Positions 50,915 to 60,711 of a DNA stretch of 64,000 bases are shown one piece after another (position 1 is the first letter of the stretch; each line of letters begins with the position of its first letter). Origin of the DNA: Deltaproteobacteria bacterium (lineage in GTDB: Bacteria > Desulfobacterota > Desulfuromonadia > Desulfuromonadales > Geopsychrobacteraceae); NCBI GenBank assembly GCA_024276935.1, contig JAJRWH010000005.1, forward strand, positions 45,593 through 109,592, given 5' to 3'. Below the pieces are notes generated by a model. That model worked only from the letters and a program-made list of their open reading frames with translations. It did not search any database and was not told where the DNA came from. Position numbers and translations under genes: made by a program.

Positions 50915-51280
50915 TCAGTGAAGCAGCCGTCGGACAAGTTGCTGCAATTCTTCAGGTTGAAAAGGTTTTATCAGGTAGGCATCAGCCCCGAGAGCCAGAC
51001 CCTTTTTACGGTCACGCTCACTTCTTTCGGTGCTGATGATAATTAATGGAGTCTGTTGATATTGAGGATTGCTGCGACAAAAATTTACCAGTTCCAAACC
51101 ATTGATATCAGGCATATTGATGTCGGTAATAACCAGGTCAACTTTTTCTCGTGGCAGGGTTCGCAAGGCTTCAAACCCGTTGCCTGCCTCGATAATTTCG
51201 AAGCACTCCATCGCTTCCAGGGTCGAAACGATAAGCCCACGCATTGCTGCCGAGTCCTCCGTTACCAGAATCTTTTTCAA
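50915..51280 (-). CDS. CheY-like single-domain response regulator
   Basis: ILVTEDSAAMRGLIVSTLEA; DLVITDINMPDINGLEL; ADAYLIKPFQ. Confidence 0.93.
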   Translation of the reverse strand: MKKILVTEDSAAMRGLIVSTLEAMECFEIIEAGNGFEALRTLPREKVDLVITDINMPDINGLELVNFCRSNPQYQQTPLIIISTERSERDRKKGLALGADAYLIKPFQPEELQQLVRRLLH

Positions 51281-51343
51281 AAGCTCACTCCTGTATCAGG
51301 CATGATCCAGCACAGATTCAAATCTGTCATTCGGGCACACTCG

Positions 51344-52975
51344 TCAGCTTTTTCGTTCAAGTAATACTCTCTCCATCGCCATACCGGCTTGAGAAAGGAA
51401 AATCTCGAACGCCTCAACATTGGCTATCGGTTTTGAATCGGGCAGATTGTCACCATAGAGAATCGCGACAACCTTGCCTTCACTGACCAGTGGTCCCAAA
51501 AAAACTTCCGTCGGTTCCATCCCGCCAAGTTGTGACTGCAATTTTCTGTCCGACTTGCAGGTCCCCAAGGGGCCCCGAACTGCCTTTTTAAGTTGTAAAA
51601 CCCGCGCAAACAAAGAGTCTGAATCAACTTCGAGGCGTAATTTTCGCACCATACGATCAGCATTTTCTGTCATTGCGTCGAGTCCGAACTGGCCAAGCCC
51701 GACAATTTCATTTCCGTTGACATGGAAAATGACGGCACGATTCATCAATTCACTGGCAAATCGCAGGGTCAGAAGAATAACACCACCACCCAAAAGCGGG
51801 TTCGCCAGCTCTTGCAACATCCCCTTCAAAAGATAGAGTCCCGGAGAACCTTCGGGGAGCGAATCGATCGTACGCGGTTCCGGTTCAAATTCGGCAACCA
51901 GATCCTCACCGATATGATAGGCATTATGGCTCTTGCGAATCGTGCCCCCTGCCGGGGTCAGATGCCGATCAACTTCTCGCAGCAGGTTCTGCAGGGCTTC
52001 GACCCCGCGCTCTTCACGAATCTCGATTTTCTTTGGCTTACGTAAAACGGCAAGACCACCAAGCTCGCGAGCTTTTCTTTCAGCCTCCGCATTGGGATGA
52101 TCTGTCATCAGCATCAGGGGCAGATCAGAAAACTTTTCGGTGACAATCTCCATAACTTCGAGCCCGCCTAGAATTCCGTGACCATCCAGACGCGGCATAA
52201 TCAGATCGATCAGAATCGCCGGACGCTCTCCCTGCCGAACTCGCGCACTGCATGCTGCAATCAGGTCCGACGTCAAGGCAAAGGTTTCAACCTCAAAACC
52301 AGAGCGCGAAAAAGCTTTTCCAAGCACCCTGCGGGTCGGTCCGTCATCGTCAATGATAAACAGGGGGCCAACCTCAATCGTGGTTGGTGATGAGCCACTT
52401 GTACGATCCCGAATCATTGAAGCCAGATCTTCTCCGCCAGCGTCATCATCCTTTTCGGCGTTGAGCAAACGCCCTTCCGACACCAGACGCCGTCCCTCAA
52501 CAGCCAACCATTGCGGGCTGAGACCCTGCTCAAGCATAAAAGCCAAAGGATCCAGGCGTGCCGGTCCAATCGCTTCGGGCTCGTCCAGGTCGAAAGAAAA
52601 AGTCCCTTCCTTCCAACCGAAAAAACTGTAAACGATCCGCTCAATCTGAGCCTTGATAATCGCTTCAATTTTTTCTTGTGGAATTCCATACTTTTCGACC
52701 AGCAGAGGCCCCAGAGGCCGGTGACCATCCCGGTTCTGTTCAGCCAGAGCCTGATCAAGAACATCCTGATCGAGAAGTTTGTGCTTGAGAAGAATATCGC
52801 CGAGATTCGCCTTGAACTGACTGGACGCGGCCCGAACAACCTGACCGTCAATAAAAATAATTGTTCCTTCCCGTTTGCCGCCCGTCAACGAAAGGATGCC
52901 GGATTTACGACTGAGCCCCACGATCTGCAAAATATCGCCCAGACCCAGATCTTCAAGGTTGCCTACCAGACTCAT
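51344..52975 (-). CDS. DUF4388 (PATAN-like) plus receiver plus C-terminal GAF-like protein
   Basis: 543 aa; MSLVGNLEDLGLGDILQIVGLSRKSGILSLTGGKREGTIIFIDGQVVRAASSQ; receiver LFIIDDDGPTRRVLGKAF...ILIDLIMPRLDG...VLRKPKK; C-terminus VFLGPLVSEGKVVAILYGDNL. Confidence 0.82.
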   Translation of the reverse strand: MSLVGNLEDLGLGDILQIVGLSRKSGILSLTGGKREGTIIFIDGQVVRAASSQFKANLGDILLKHKLLDQDVLDQALAEQNRDGHRPLGPLLVEKYGIPQEKIEAIIKAQIERIVYSFFGWKEGTFSFDLDEPEAIGPARLDPLAFMLEQGLSPQWLAVEGRRLVSEGRLLNAEKDDDAGGEDLASMIRDRTSGSSPTTIEVGPLFIIDDDGPTRRVLGKAFSRSGFEVETFALTSDLIAACSARVRQGERPAILIDLIMPRLDGHGILGGLEVMEIVTEKFSDLPLMLMTDHPNAEAERKARELGGLAVLRKPKKIEIREERGVEALQNLLREVDRHLTPAGGTIRKSHNAYHIGEDLVAEFEPEPRTIDSLPEGSPGLYLLKGMLQELANPLLGGGVILLTLRFASELMNRAVIFHVNGNEIVGLGQFGLDAMTENADRMVRKLRLEVDSDSLFARVLQLKKAVRGPLGTCKSDRKLQSQLGGMEPTEVFLGPLVSEGKVVAILYGDNLPDSKPIANVEAFEIFLSQAGMAMERVLLERKS

Positions 52976-53079
52976 CGGAGCTTCACCCCTGATTCAAAGT
53001 GGATAGATTTATAACCTGTCGATAAGATTAACTTAAAATAGCCAAGTTGCGAGTGACAGTAAAGATTATTATTTGTCTC

Positions 53080-54393
53080 TCATTTCTTGTCGCGTCCCCG
53101 GAATCTCAAGCGAATCGGCACTCCTTCAAATCCGAACGCCTCACGCAGGGTATTTTGCAGGTAACGCTCATAGGAAAAATGGATCGCTTCCGGGCTGTTG
53201 GTAAAGAGGGTAAAGGTTGGCGGACGCACCATCGTCTGGGTGGCATAATACAATTTGACTCTGCGCCCTTTTGCCATGGGTGGCGGATGGCGGATGACGG
53301 CCTCCTCAAGCACAGAGTTGAGCTCAGAGGTGGTAATCTTGCGATTGAATTCGGCGAAAACCTTTGTGACTCCCGGCATGATGCGGTCAACCCGCTGCCC
53401 GGTCAACGCCGAGACAAAGAAAACAGGAACAAATGGCAAATATTTGAAACGCCGCCGAATCTCCTCCATATAGCGTTTCATGGTGTGGGTATCCTTTTCC
53501 GGAAGATCCCACTTGTTGACGACCAGAATCAGGGCCCGCCCACGTTCGTAGGCGTAACCGGCAACAGACAGATCCTGATCAGTCACTCCCTCATCGGCAT
53601 CGATCACCATCAGTACGACATGGGCACGATCCATGGCTTTTAATGCATGAATCGCACTGTATTTTTCAAGAACCTGACTGACCTTGCCCTTACGCCTGAT
53701 CCCCGCGGTATCGATCAGCACAATGCGTTGGCCATCATGATCAAAGGGAGTATCAACACTGTCTCGGGTCGTCCCGGCAGCCGGATTTGCCACCACCCGT
53801 TCAAAACCGAGGATACGATTCACCAGCGAAGACTTGCCGACATTGGGCCGTCCAATAACAGCCATCCGGATCTCCCCCTCGATTTCCGGTTGTTCTGAAT
53901 TCGGCAATATTTCGAGCAGGTCGTCAATCAGTTCCCCGACACCCCGACCATGGGCCGAAGAGAGGGAATAAACCTTGTCGACCCCCAACGCATAAAACTC
54001 GGCGACCGCTGTCTCCTGTTTTTCTCCATCAACCTTGTTGGCGACGAAAAAAACCGGTTTTCCAACCCGGCGCAACAGTTGAGCGACTTCACTATCTGAA
54101 GGTGTCAGTCCTTCACGAACATCCATCAGCAGGATAATGGCATCAGCCTCTTCAACGGCCAGCTGCGACTGCTCACGCATCTGGGTCAGCAACCGATCAC
54201 TGCTGGCCGGTTCAAACCCGCCGGTATCGATCAATAAAAAGGGTTTGTCGTGCCGAGTCACCTCGGCGTAATTTCGGTCACGGGTTACCCCGGCAAAATC
54301 TTCAACAATCGCCTTGCGTTGACCAAGGATGCGATTAAAAAGGGTCGATTTGCCGACATTAGGTCGACCGACTATGGCAACAACTGGAAGCAT
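53080..54393 (-). CDS. der: GTPase Der (EngA)
   Basis: Two GTPase domains: [26 protein letters not shown] and [20 protein letters not shown]. Confidence 0.97.
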   Translation of the reverse strand: MLPVVAIVGRPNVGKSTLFNRILGQRKAIVEDFAGVTRDRNYAEVTRHDKPFLLIDTGGFEPASSDRLLTQMREQSQLAVEEADAIILLMDVREGLTPSDSEVAQLLRRVGKPVFFVANKVDGEKQETAVAEFYALGVDKVYSLSSAHGRGVGELIDDLLEILPNSEQPEIEGEIRMAVIGRPNVGKSSLVNRILGFERVVANPAAGTTRDSVDTPFDHDGQRIVLIDTAGIRRKGKVSQVLEKYSAIHALKAMDRAHVVLMVIDADEGVTDQDLSVAGYAYERGRALILVVNKWDLPEKDTHTMKRYMEEIRRRFKYLPFVPVFFVSALTGQRVDRIMPGVTKVFAEFNRKITTSELNSVLEEAVIRHPPPMAKGRRVKLYYATQTMVRPPTFTLFTNSPEAIHFSYERYLQNTLREAFGFEGVPIRLRFRGRDKK

Positions 54394-54442
54394 CAGAAAA
54401 TGGGATTCCTATTCTGGTTAAAGTAAATTCTTAAACAAGCCA

Positions 54443-55342
54443 TTATTTATATCCGAGTTCACGCAACATTCTCTCACTCTGACTCCAGTTTTCATCGACC
54501 CTGACAAAGAGTTCCAGAAAAACCCTGGTTCCAAGAAAACGCTCGATTTCCTTGCGGGCGTCCTGACCCAGATCACGAATCATCTGCCCTCTTTTGCCCA
54601 CCAGAATCCGCTTATGACTGTCACGTTCGACATGGATCAGGGCCTGGATCACAACCAGGTTTTTTTCAGGTTTTTCCGTAAAAGTTTCAATCTGTACCGC
54701 CACCCCGTAAGGGATCTCTTCGCGCGTGCGGCGCATGATTTTTTCACGCACCATCTCGGCAACGATAAACCGTTCAGGCAGATCGGTAATCATCTCATCA
54801 GGAAAATAGCGTGGCCCCTCAGTCAGAAAGGGTTGAATCTCCTCCAGCAGCAGTTCAACCCCGTTGCCCGTTTTGGCAGAAAGAGGCACCACAGCATGAA
54901 ATGAATGCTTTTGCGAAAAAGCCTCAATCAACTTGAGTAATTGCGGCGGCGAAACCAGATCGATCTTGTTGATCACCAGCACCACAGGGACTGAAGATTT
55001 TTTGAGAATATTCAACACATAATCGTCACCGCCCCCCGGAAGAGATGTCGCTTCAACAAGGAACAATGCCAGATCGATATCGCTACAGGCGGCAATGGCC
55101 TGATCAACCATAAAGCGGTTGAGTTTTCCCTTGGGCTTATGAATTCCCGGGGTATCCAGAAACAGGATCTGGCCATCAGGCAGATTGTGAATCCCCAGTA
55201 TCCGGTTGCGCGTCGTCTGGGGCTTGTTCGAGGTTATGGCAATCTTCTGCCCAAGAATCCGGTTCAACAGGGTCGATTTGCCCACATTGGGACGCCCGAC
55301 CAGAGAAACAAACCCACTGCGAAATGTTTGCTGTTCAGTCAT
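54443..55342 (-). CDS. era: GTPase Era
   Basis: [44 protein letters not shown] region RILVGKRGQMIRDLGQDARKEIERFLGTRVFLELFVRV. Confidence 0.97.
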   Translation of the reverse strand: MTEQQTFRSGFVSLVGRPNVGKSTLLNRILGQKIAITSNKPQTTRNRILGIHNLPDGQILFLDTPGIHKPKGKLNRFMVDQAIAACSDIDLALFLVEATSLPGGGDDYVLNILKKSSVPVVLVINKIDLVSPPQLLKLIEAFSQKHSFHAVVPLSAKTGNGVELLLEEIQPFLTEGPRYFPDEMITDLPERFIVAEMVREKIMRRTREEIPYGVAVQIETFTEKPEKNLVVIQALIHVERDSHKRILVGKRGQMIRDLGQDARKEIERFLGTRVFLELFVRVDENWSQSERMLRELGYK

Positions 55343-56055
55343 TCATCATCCTCCAGGCCAACCACAAAACTGTGTAACAGTGCTTGTGATGCAGCATTCT
55401 GTTCAGCCTGTTTTTTACTGCTTCCCTCACCGGAGCCCAGCACCCGATCATCAAAACAAACCTGAATTGTAAAAATCCGTCCATGGTCCGGGCCCGAGAC
55501 CTTGACCAGCTGGTATTCGGGCAGGCGCCCATAACGGGCCTGCAGACATTCCTGCAAGGCGGTTTTGTAATCTGTGCCATAGCGAATATTGGCTGAATGA
55601 TCGAGAGCTTCGGCAAAGACCTGTTCAACAACCTTATAGGCCGCCGCATAGCCGCCTTCGAGAAAAACAGCTCCGATCAATGCTTCAAGGGCATCCGACA
55701 ACAGGCTGGCCTTATTGCGGCCACCGCACTTCTCTTCACCCTTTCCCAGACGTAACCCGGCCCCAAGGTTCAACCGCCTGGCTATCTGATTCAGTCCTTT
55801 TTCACAGACAACTTCAGCCCGAATGCGCGTCAATCCACCCTCGGGGATATCGGGATAACGATGATAGATCCTGTCACTGACGGTCAGTTCAAGGACCGCA
55901 TCACCCAGAAACTCGAGCCGCTCATTGTGTGGCTCTGACTTGTCGCGCTGTTCATTACTGAACGATTTGTGAGTCAGGGCCTGAAGGGGCAATTCCGGTG
56001 TGCGGAAAACGTATCCCAGATCCTTTTGCAGTTGTTCTAAAGAAAAGTCGGTCAT
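55339..56055 (-). CDS. rnc: Ribonuclease III
   Basis: HNERLEFLGDAVLELTVSDRIYHRYPDIPEG; DALEALIGAVFLEGG; dsRBD. Confidence 0.96.
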   Translation of the reverse strand: MTDFSLEQLQKDLGYVFRTPELPLQALTHKSFSNEQRDKSEPHNERLEFLGDAVLELTVSDRIYHRYPDIPEGGLTRIRAEVVCEKGLNQIARRLNLGAGLRLGKGEEKCGGRNKASLLSDALEALIGAVFLEGGYAAAYKVVEQVFAEALDHSANIRYGTDYKTALQECLQARYGRLPEYQLVKVSGPDHGRIFTIQVCFDDRVLGSGEGSSKKQAEQNAASQALLHSFVVGLEDDE

Positions 56056-56218
56056 TGGCTGGATTGTTTATTCCTGTTGGTTTGCCTTAAAGGCGGGAGA
56101 ATCGCGGATTGTCTGCGGGCGAAGTATAACGAAAAGCCCGCCGATGTTCAAACAGATTACGCAGCGAAATCTCCGATCTGTCCCGAAACAGAAAGGGGGC
56201 TCAAACCCGCGTTTCTCC

Positions 56219-56247
56219 TTGATTCATCGCGACGCAGTTTCTATAAT
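56219..56247 (+). promoter_or_regulatory. Putative sigma70 promoter upstream of tmk
   Basis: TTGATT (56219-56224) - 17 nt - TATAAT (56242-56247). Confidence 0.7.
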
Positions 56248-56345
56248 GACACGATTTACGTTCGGGGCCTACCTGTCTTGTTGTACCCGAACCGGCAATG
56301 ACCGGCTTCGACCGGTCTTTCACCTTAGATTCTGAATGATTACCG

Positions 56346-56999
56346 ATGGGATTTTTCATCACATTTGAAGGGATAGAAGGGTCAGGAAAATCGACCCAGA
56401 TTGCCTTGCTGGATGAAGCCTTGCGGCAGCAAGGCTATTCTCTGGTACGGACACGTGAACCAGGCGGTTGCGCCATTGCCGACCAGATCCGTGAAATACT
56501 GCTTCACCCGCAAAACAGTGCCCTGAACTCGACTGCCGAACTCTTGCTTTACGCCGCAGCGCGGGTGCAACATGTCAACGAAGTCATTGCCCCGGCACTG
56601 AAGCGTGACCAGCTGGTGCTTTGTGATCGCTACACCGATGCGACAAAAGCCTATCAGGGAAATGGCCGCGGACTGAACCAGCAACTGATCCAGGACCTGA
56701 ACCAGATCGCCGCAGGAACAGTGGTTCCCGATCTGACCATTTTGATTGATCTTCCGGTCGAGATTGGCTTATCCCGTGCCCTGTCACGCGAGATTGCCCA
56801 ACAGGATGACTCTGAAGGTCGGTTCGAACGTGAAGAGATCGCCTTTCATCAACGGGTTCGTGAAGGATATCTGTCCCTGGCCCAAAATGAGTCCGAACGT
56901 TTTATTCAGGTTGACGGAACTCTTTCTGTTCCCTTGCTGGCAACTGAAATTCTGGAAAAAACCCTCGATTTCCTGCATCGAAAAAAGGCCTCGTTGTGA
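56346..56999 (+). CDS. tmk: Thymidylate kinase
   Basis: FFITFEGIEGSGKSTQIALLDEALRQQGYSLVRTREPGG. Confidence 0.96.
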   Translation: MGFFITFEGIEGSGKSTQIALLDEALRQQGYSLVRTREPGGCAIADQIREILLHPQNSALNSTAELLLYAAARVQHVNEVIAPALKRDQLVLCDRYTDATKAYQGNGRGLNQQLIQDLNQIAAGTVVPDLTILIDLPVEIGLSRALSREIAQQDDSEGRFEREEIAFHQRVREGYLSLAQNESERFIQVDGTLSVPLLATEILEKTLDFLHRKKASL

Positions 57000-57967
57000 C
57001 CTTCGCTTCAATTATTGATCATGATCGGCAAAAAGAGATTTTGCGTCAGGCACTCAAAAACGGACGCCTGGCTCATGCCTATCTGTTTGAAGGCCCCGAG
57101 GGAGTCGGTAAAAAGCTGATGGCCCTGGCTCTGGCTCGAGCTCTTTTCTGCGATTCGGGTAATGGTTGCGGAGAATGTGCGGCCTGCCGTAAGGTCGACC
57201 ACCTCAACCATCCTGATCTCCATATTCTCAGTGCCGAAGGAACCCAGATCAAAATTGACCAGGTGCGTGAGATCCAGCGCGACCTTTCACTGCGTCCCAT
57301 GGAAGGCACCATCAAAGTCTGCCTGATCGACGGCGCGGAGGGCCTGAATCCGGCGGCAGCCAATGCCTTGCTCAAAACCCTTGAAGAGCCTCGCCCCGGA
57401 ACTTTGATCATTCTTCTCAGTGCCAAACCTGAAACCCTTCTCGACACGATCCGCTCCCGGTGTCAGCGCCTGAAGTTCAACCGTCTGTCACGGGTACGGC
57501 TCGCCGAAATTCTTGAGCACCGTCTCGGACTCGAAGAGGCCGAAGCTCAGGTCATGGCCGCCCTGGCGGACGGAAGTTTCAAAAAAGCCTTCGGCAATAA
57601 TCAAGATTTTTACCTGAAAGAACGCAAGGAGCGGCTCAAGGCACTGGTTGCTCTTTCAACCGGTTCAATCTTTCCCTTGTTTGAACTTGCGCAGGAACTC
57701 GCGGACGACAAGGAGATGCTCCCGGAAACTCTGGATATTTTTCAATCATTCTACCGTGATCTATTGCTGTTGAAATACGGACGGCCTCAAAGTGAACTGG
57801 TCAATCTCGATCTGCGAGAAACCCTTCACCGCGAATCAGCAACCGAGCAGCCCCCTGCTCTGCTGAAAAAACTGGCCGCAATCGAACAGGCCCGATTTCA
57901 CCTGCAGCGAAATGTCAATCGTCAACTTGCCATGGAAACCATGTTGATGGCGATAACCGCACCATGA
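56996..57967 (+). CDS. holB: DNA polymerase III delta' subunit (GTG start)
   Basis: RLAHAYLFEGPEGVGKKLMALALARALFC; Cys cluster CGECAAC; NALLKTLEEPRPGTLIILLSA. Confidence 0.94.
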   Translation: MTFASIIDHDRQKEILRQALKNGRLAHAYLFEGPEGVGKKLMALALARALFCDSGNGCGECAACRKVDHLNHPDLHILSAEGTQIKIDQVREIQRDLSLRPMEGTIKVCLIDGAEGLNPAAANALLKTLEEPRPGTLIILLSAKPETLLDTIRSRCQRLKFNRLSRVRLAEILEHRLGLEEAEAQVMAALADGSFKKAFGNNQDFYLKERKERLKALVALSTGSIFPLFELAQELADDKEMLPETLDIFQSFYRDLLLLKYGRPQSELVNLDLRETLHRESATEQPPALLKKLAAIEQARFHLQRNVNRQLAMETMLMAITAP

Positions 57968-57994
57968 CACATTTGGAAGTGAGCTTACATATAT

Positions 57995-59119
57995 ATGGAT
58001 AAGAAGCGAATTGTTGCTGTCTCTTTTCACTGTGCCGGCAAACTGTTTGATTTTGATGCCCGTGATCTTGAGCTGGAAAACCAGGATCAGGTCATTGTTG
58101 AAACAGAGCGCGGCAAAGCCCTGGGTACGGTCATCGGTCCCGTTCGTGATGAAGACCCTGAAAATCGGCCTGCAAAGTTGAAAACGGTTCTGCGTAAAGC
58201 AACCGAACATGACCTTGAAATGGCGGCCAAAAACTCAGGGCGCGAAGATGAAGCCTTGAGGTTTTGCAAGAAAAGGGTCTCTGAACGCAAAATGGAGATG
58301 AAGCTGGTCCGGGCCGAATATCTGTTTGATGGTTCAAAGATTGTTTTCTACTTCACCGCCGATGGCCGGGTCGATTTTCGGGAGCTGGTCAGAGACCTGG
58401 CCCAGCACTTTCGGACCCGAATCGAGATGCGTCAGATCGGGGTGCGGGATGAAGCCAAAATGGTTGGTGGCCTGGGATGTTGCGGGCGCGAACTCTGTTG
58501 TTGCAGCTACCTGCGCAGCTTCGCTCCGGTTTCAGTCAAAATGGCCAAGGCCCAGGGGCTGGCCCTCAACCCGAGCAAAATAAGTGGGCAGTGTGGCCGC
58601 TTGCTCTGTTGTCTCGGCTACGAGTACGAAACCTATAACGAACTGCGCAAAAATATGCCAAAATGTGGCAAAAAACTGAATCTGCCCGATGGGCCTGCGG
58701 ATGTCATCTCTCTCAATATTCTGGCACAAACTGTAACAGTTGCCGACAAGGATGGCCGCCGCGAGGTCCATATTGATGATCTTGACAAACCGCAAAAATC
58801 CGCACAGCCCGCTGCCGAGCCCCAGAAAAACCGCTCCACAGGCAAAGAGGAAAAACCTGAGCAGAAGAAAAACGACGGGCACAAGAGTTCACGGCGGCCT
58901 CGGCGACGTCATCGCAGTAATCGGCCTCGTAATCCCGATAAACAGTCGCGTGAAGAAAAAGCAACACCCTCAGCGGCAAAAGCTGCTGCAAATAACAAAA
59001 CCAAAGAAGAAGGCCAGAAGCCTTCGAACCCTGGTGAGCAAAAACCGGCCCGCAGCAGGCGGCGCAACCGGCGGCGTCCTCGCAAACGGCCAGAACAGTC
59101 TACACCCGAAAAAAACTGA
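57995..59119 (+). CDS. PSP1-domain protein RicT/YaaT-like with long basic C-terminal tail
   Basis: GGLGCCGRELCCCSYLRSFAPVSVKMAKAQGLALNPSKISGQCGRLLCCLGYE; located between holB and metG. Confidence 0.9.
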   Translation: MDKKRIVAVSFHCAGKLFDFDARDLELENQDQVIVETERGKALGTVIGPVRDEDPENRPAKLKTVLRKATEHDLEMAAKNSGREDEALRFCKKRVSERKMEMKLVRAEYLFDGSKIVFYFTADGRVDFRELVRDLAQHFRTRIEMRQIGVRDEAKMVGGLGCCGRELCCCSYLRSFAPVSVKMAKAQGLALNPSKISGQCGRLLCCLGYEYETYNELRKNMPKCGKKLNLPDGPADVISLNILAQTVTVADKDGRREVHIDDLDKPQKSAQPAAEPQKNRSTGKEEKPEQKKNDGHKSSRRPRRRHRSNRPRNPDKQSREEKATPSAAKAAANNKTKEEGQKPSNPGEQKPARSRRRNRRRPRKRPEQSTPEKN

Positions 59120-59172
59120 TTCTGCCCTGAACGAATCATGAATTATTTATCTGCCCCGAAAAGGAGGCCTTG

Positions 59173-60705
59173 ATGGCCGAAAGATTTTACGTCACAACCC
59201 CGATCTACTATGTCAACGATGTTCCGCATATCGGACATGCCTACACCACTTTGGCCTGCGATGTCATTTCGCGTTACAAGCGTTCCCGCGGATACGATGT
59301 CTATTTTCTGACCGGGACCGATGAGCATGGTCAAAAAGTTGAAACGGCGGCCAACGCCAATGGCGAAACCCCGCTGGAACTGGCCGACCGGGTCGTGAAA
59401 CGCTTCCAGGCACTGTGGGAAAAACTGAATATCAGCAACAACGATTTCATTCGCACCACCCAGGAGCGTCACAAACGTGCGGTCTCTGAACAATTCCGCC
59501 GACTGGAAGCCAAAGGGGATATCTATCTCGGTGAGTATGAAGACTGGTACTGTACCCCCTGTGAAACTTTCTGGACCGAAACCCAACTGCTCGAAGGCAA
59601 CTGTCCCGATTGCGGTCGCCCAACGACCAAACTCAAGGAAGAATCCTATTTCTTCCGGATGAGTCGTTATCAGGAGCCACTGCTCAAGCATATTGAAGAA
59701 AATCCCGATTTCATCCAGCCCAAAACGCGCCGCAATGAGATTTTGTCTTTTATTCGTGAAGGTCTGCGTGATCTCTCGATTTCAAGAACATCTTTTTCCT
59801 GGGGGATTCCGGCACCCGGCAATGAAAAACATGTTATCTACGTTTGGTTTGACGCCCTGACCAATTACATTTCAGCCTTGGGCTATCCGGATGACAAAGA
59901 TGGCCTGTATGAGAAGTTCTGGCCGGTCAACGCTCACGTTATCGGCAAAGACATTTTACGTTTTCATGCCGTTTACTGGCCGACCTTCCTGATGGCAGCA
60001 GGCTTGCCGGTCCCGCAAAAAGTCTTTGCCCACGGCTGGTGGACTGTCGAGGGCCAGAAAATGAGCAAAAGCCTGCGTAACGTTGTCGAGCCCAATATGC
60101 TGGTCGACAAATATGGTGTTGATCCCATCCGTTATTTTCTGTTGCGTGAAGTCCCTTTTGGTCTCGATGGTGATTTTTCACACAGCTCACTGATCTCGCG
60201 CATCAATTCGGACCTGGCCAATGATCTCGGCAATCTTCTCAGCCGCTCGACAGCCATGCTGGGCAAGTATTTTGACGGTCTGCTCCCGCAACCCGGGCCA
60301 GAAGATGAGATCGACAGATCCTTCCTTGAACGTTTTCCTCTGGCGATGGATAAAATTGATCGCCTGTATGACGACATGGCGTTCAATAAAATATTGCAAT
60401 CCATCTGGGAGCTGATCTCCGCGGGCAACAAATATATCGATGAAACAGCACCATGGGCGCTGGCCAAAGACCCCGCCAAGCAGGAACGCCTTGGTACAGT
60501 GCTCTACAACCTGCTTGAAGCCCAGCGCTTGATTGCCCTGCAAATTGCGCCCTTCATGCCGGAAACAGGAGAAAAAATCCTGCAACACCTGGGAGTAGAT
60601 CCAGCCTCGACCCTGAAGACAAATGGCGAATGGGGACAGTTGAAACCGGGATCCAGCATTGCCAAAGCAGCCCCACTTTTCCCCCGGATTGACACGACGA
60701 AGTAG
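59173..60705 (+). CDS. metG: Methionyl-tRNA synthetase
   Basis: ERFYVTTPIYYVNDVPHIGHAYTTLACDVISRYKR; GQKMSKSLRNVVEP. Confidence 0.97.
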   Translation: MAERFYVTTPIYYVNDVPHIGHAYTTLACDVISRYKRSRGYDVYFLTGTDEHGQKVETAANANGETPLELADRVVKRFQALWEKLNISNNDFIRTTQERHKRAVSEQFRRLEAKGDIYLGEYEDWYCTPCETFWTETQLLEGNCPDCGRPTTKLKEESYFFRMSRYQEPLLKHIEENPDFIQPKTRRNEILSFIREGLRDLSISRTSFSWGIPAPGNEKHVIYVWFDALTNYISALGYPDDKDGLYEKFWPVNAHVIGKDILRFHAVYWPTFLMAAGLPVPQKVFAHGWWTVEGQKMSKSLRNVVEPNMLVDKYGVDPIRYFLLREVPFGLDGDFSHSSLISRINSDLANDLGNLLSRSTAMLGKYFDGLLPQPGPEDEIDRSFLERFPLAMDKIDRLYDDMAFNKILQSIWELISAGNKYIDETAPWALAKDPAKQERLGTVLYNLLEAQRLIALQIAPFMPETGEKILQHLGVDPASTLKTNGEWGQLKPGSSIAKAAPLFPRIDTTK

Positions 60706-60711
60706 ACCTTT

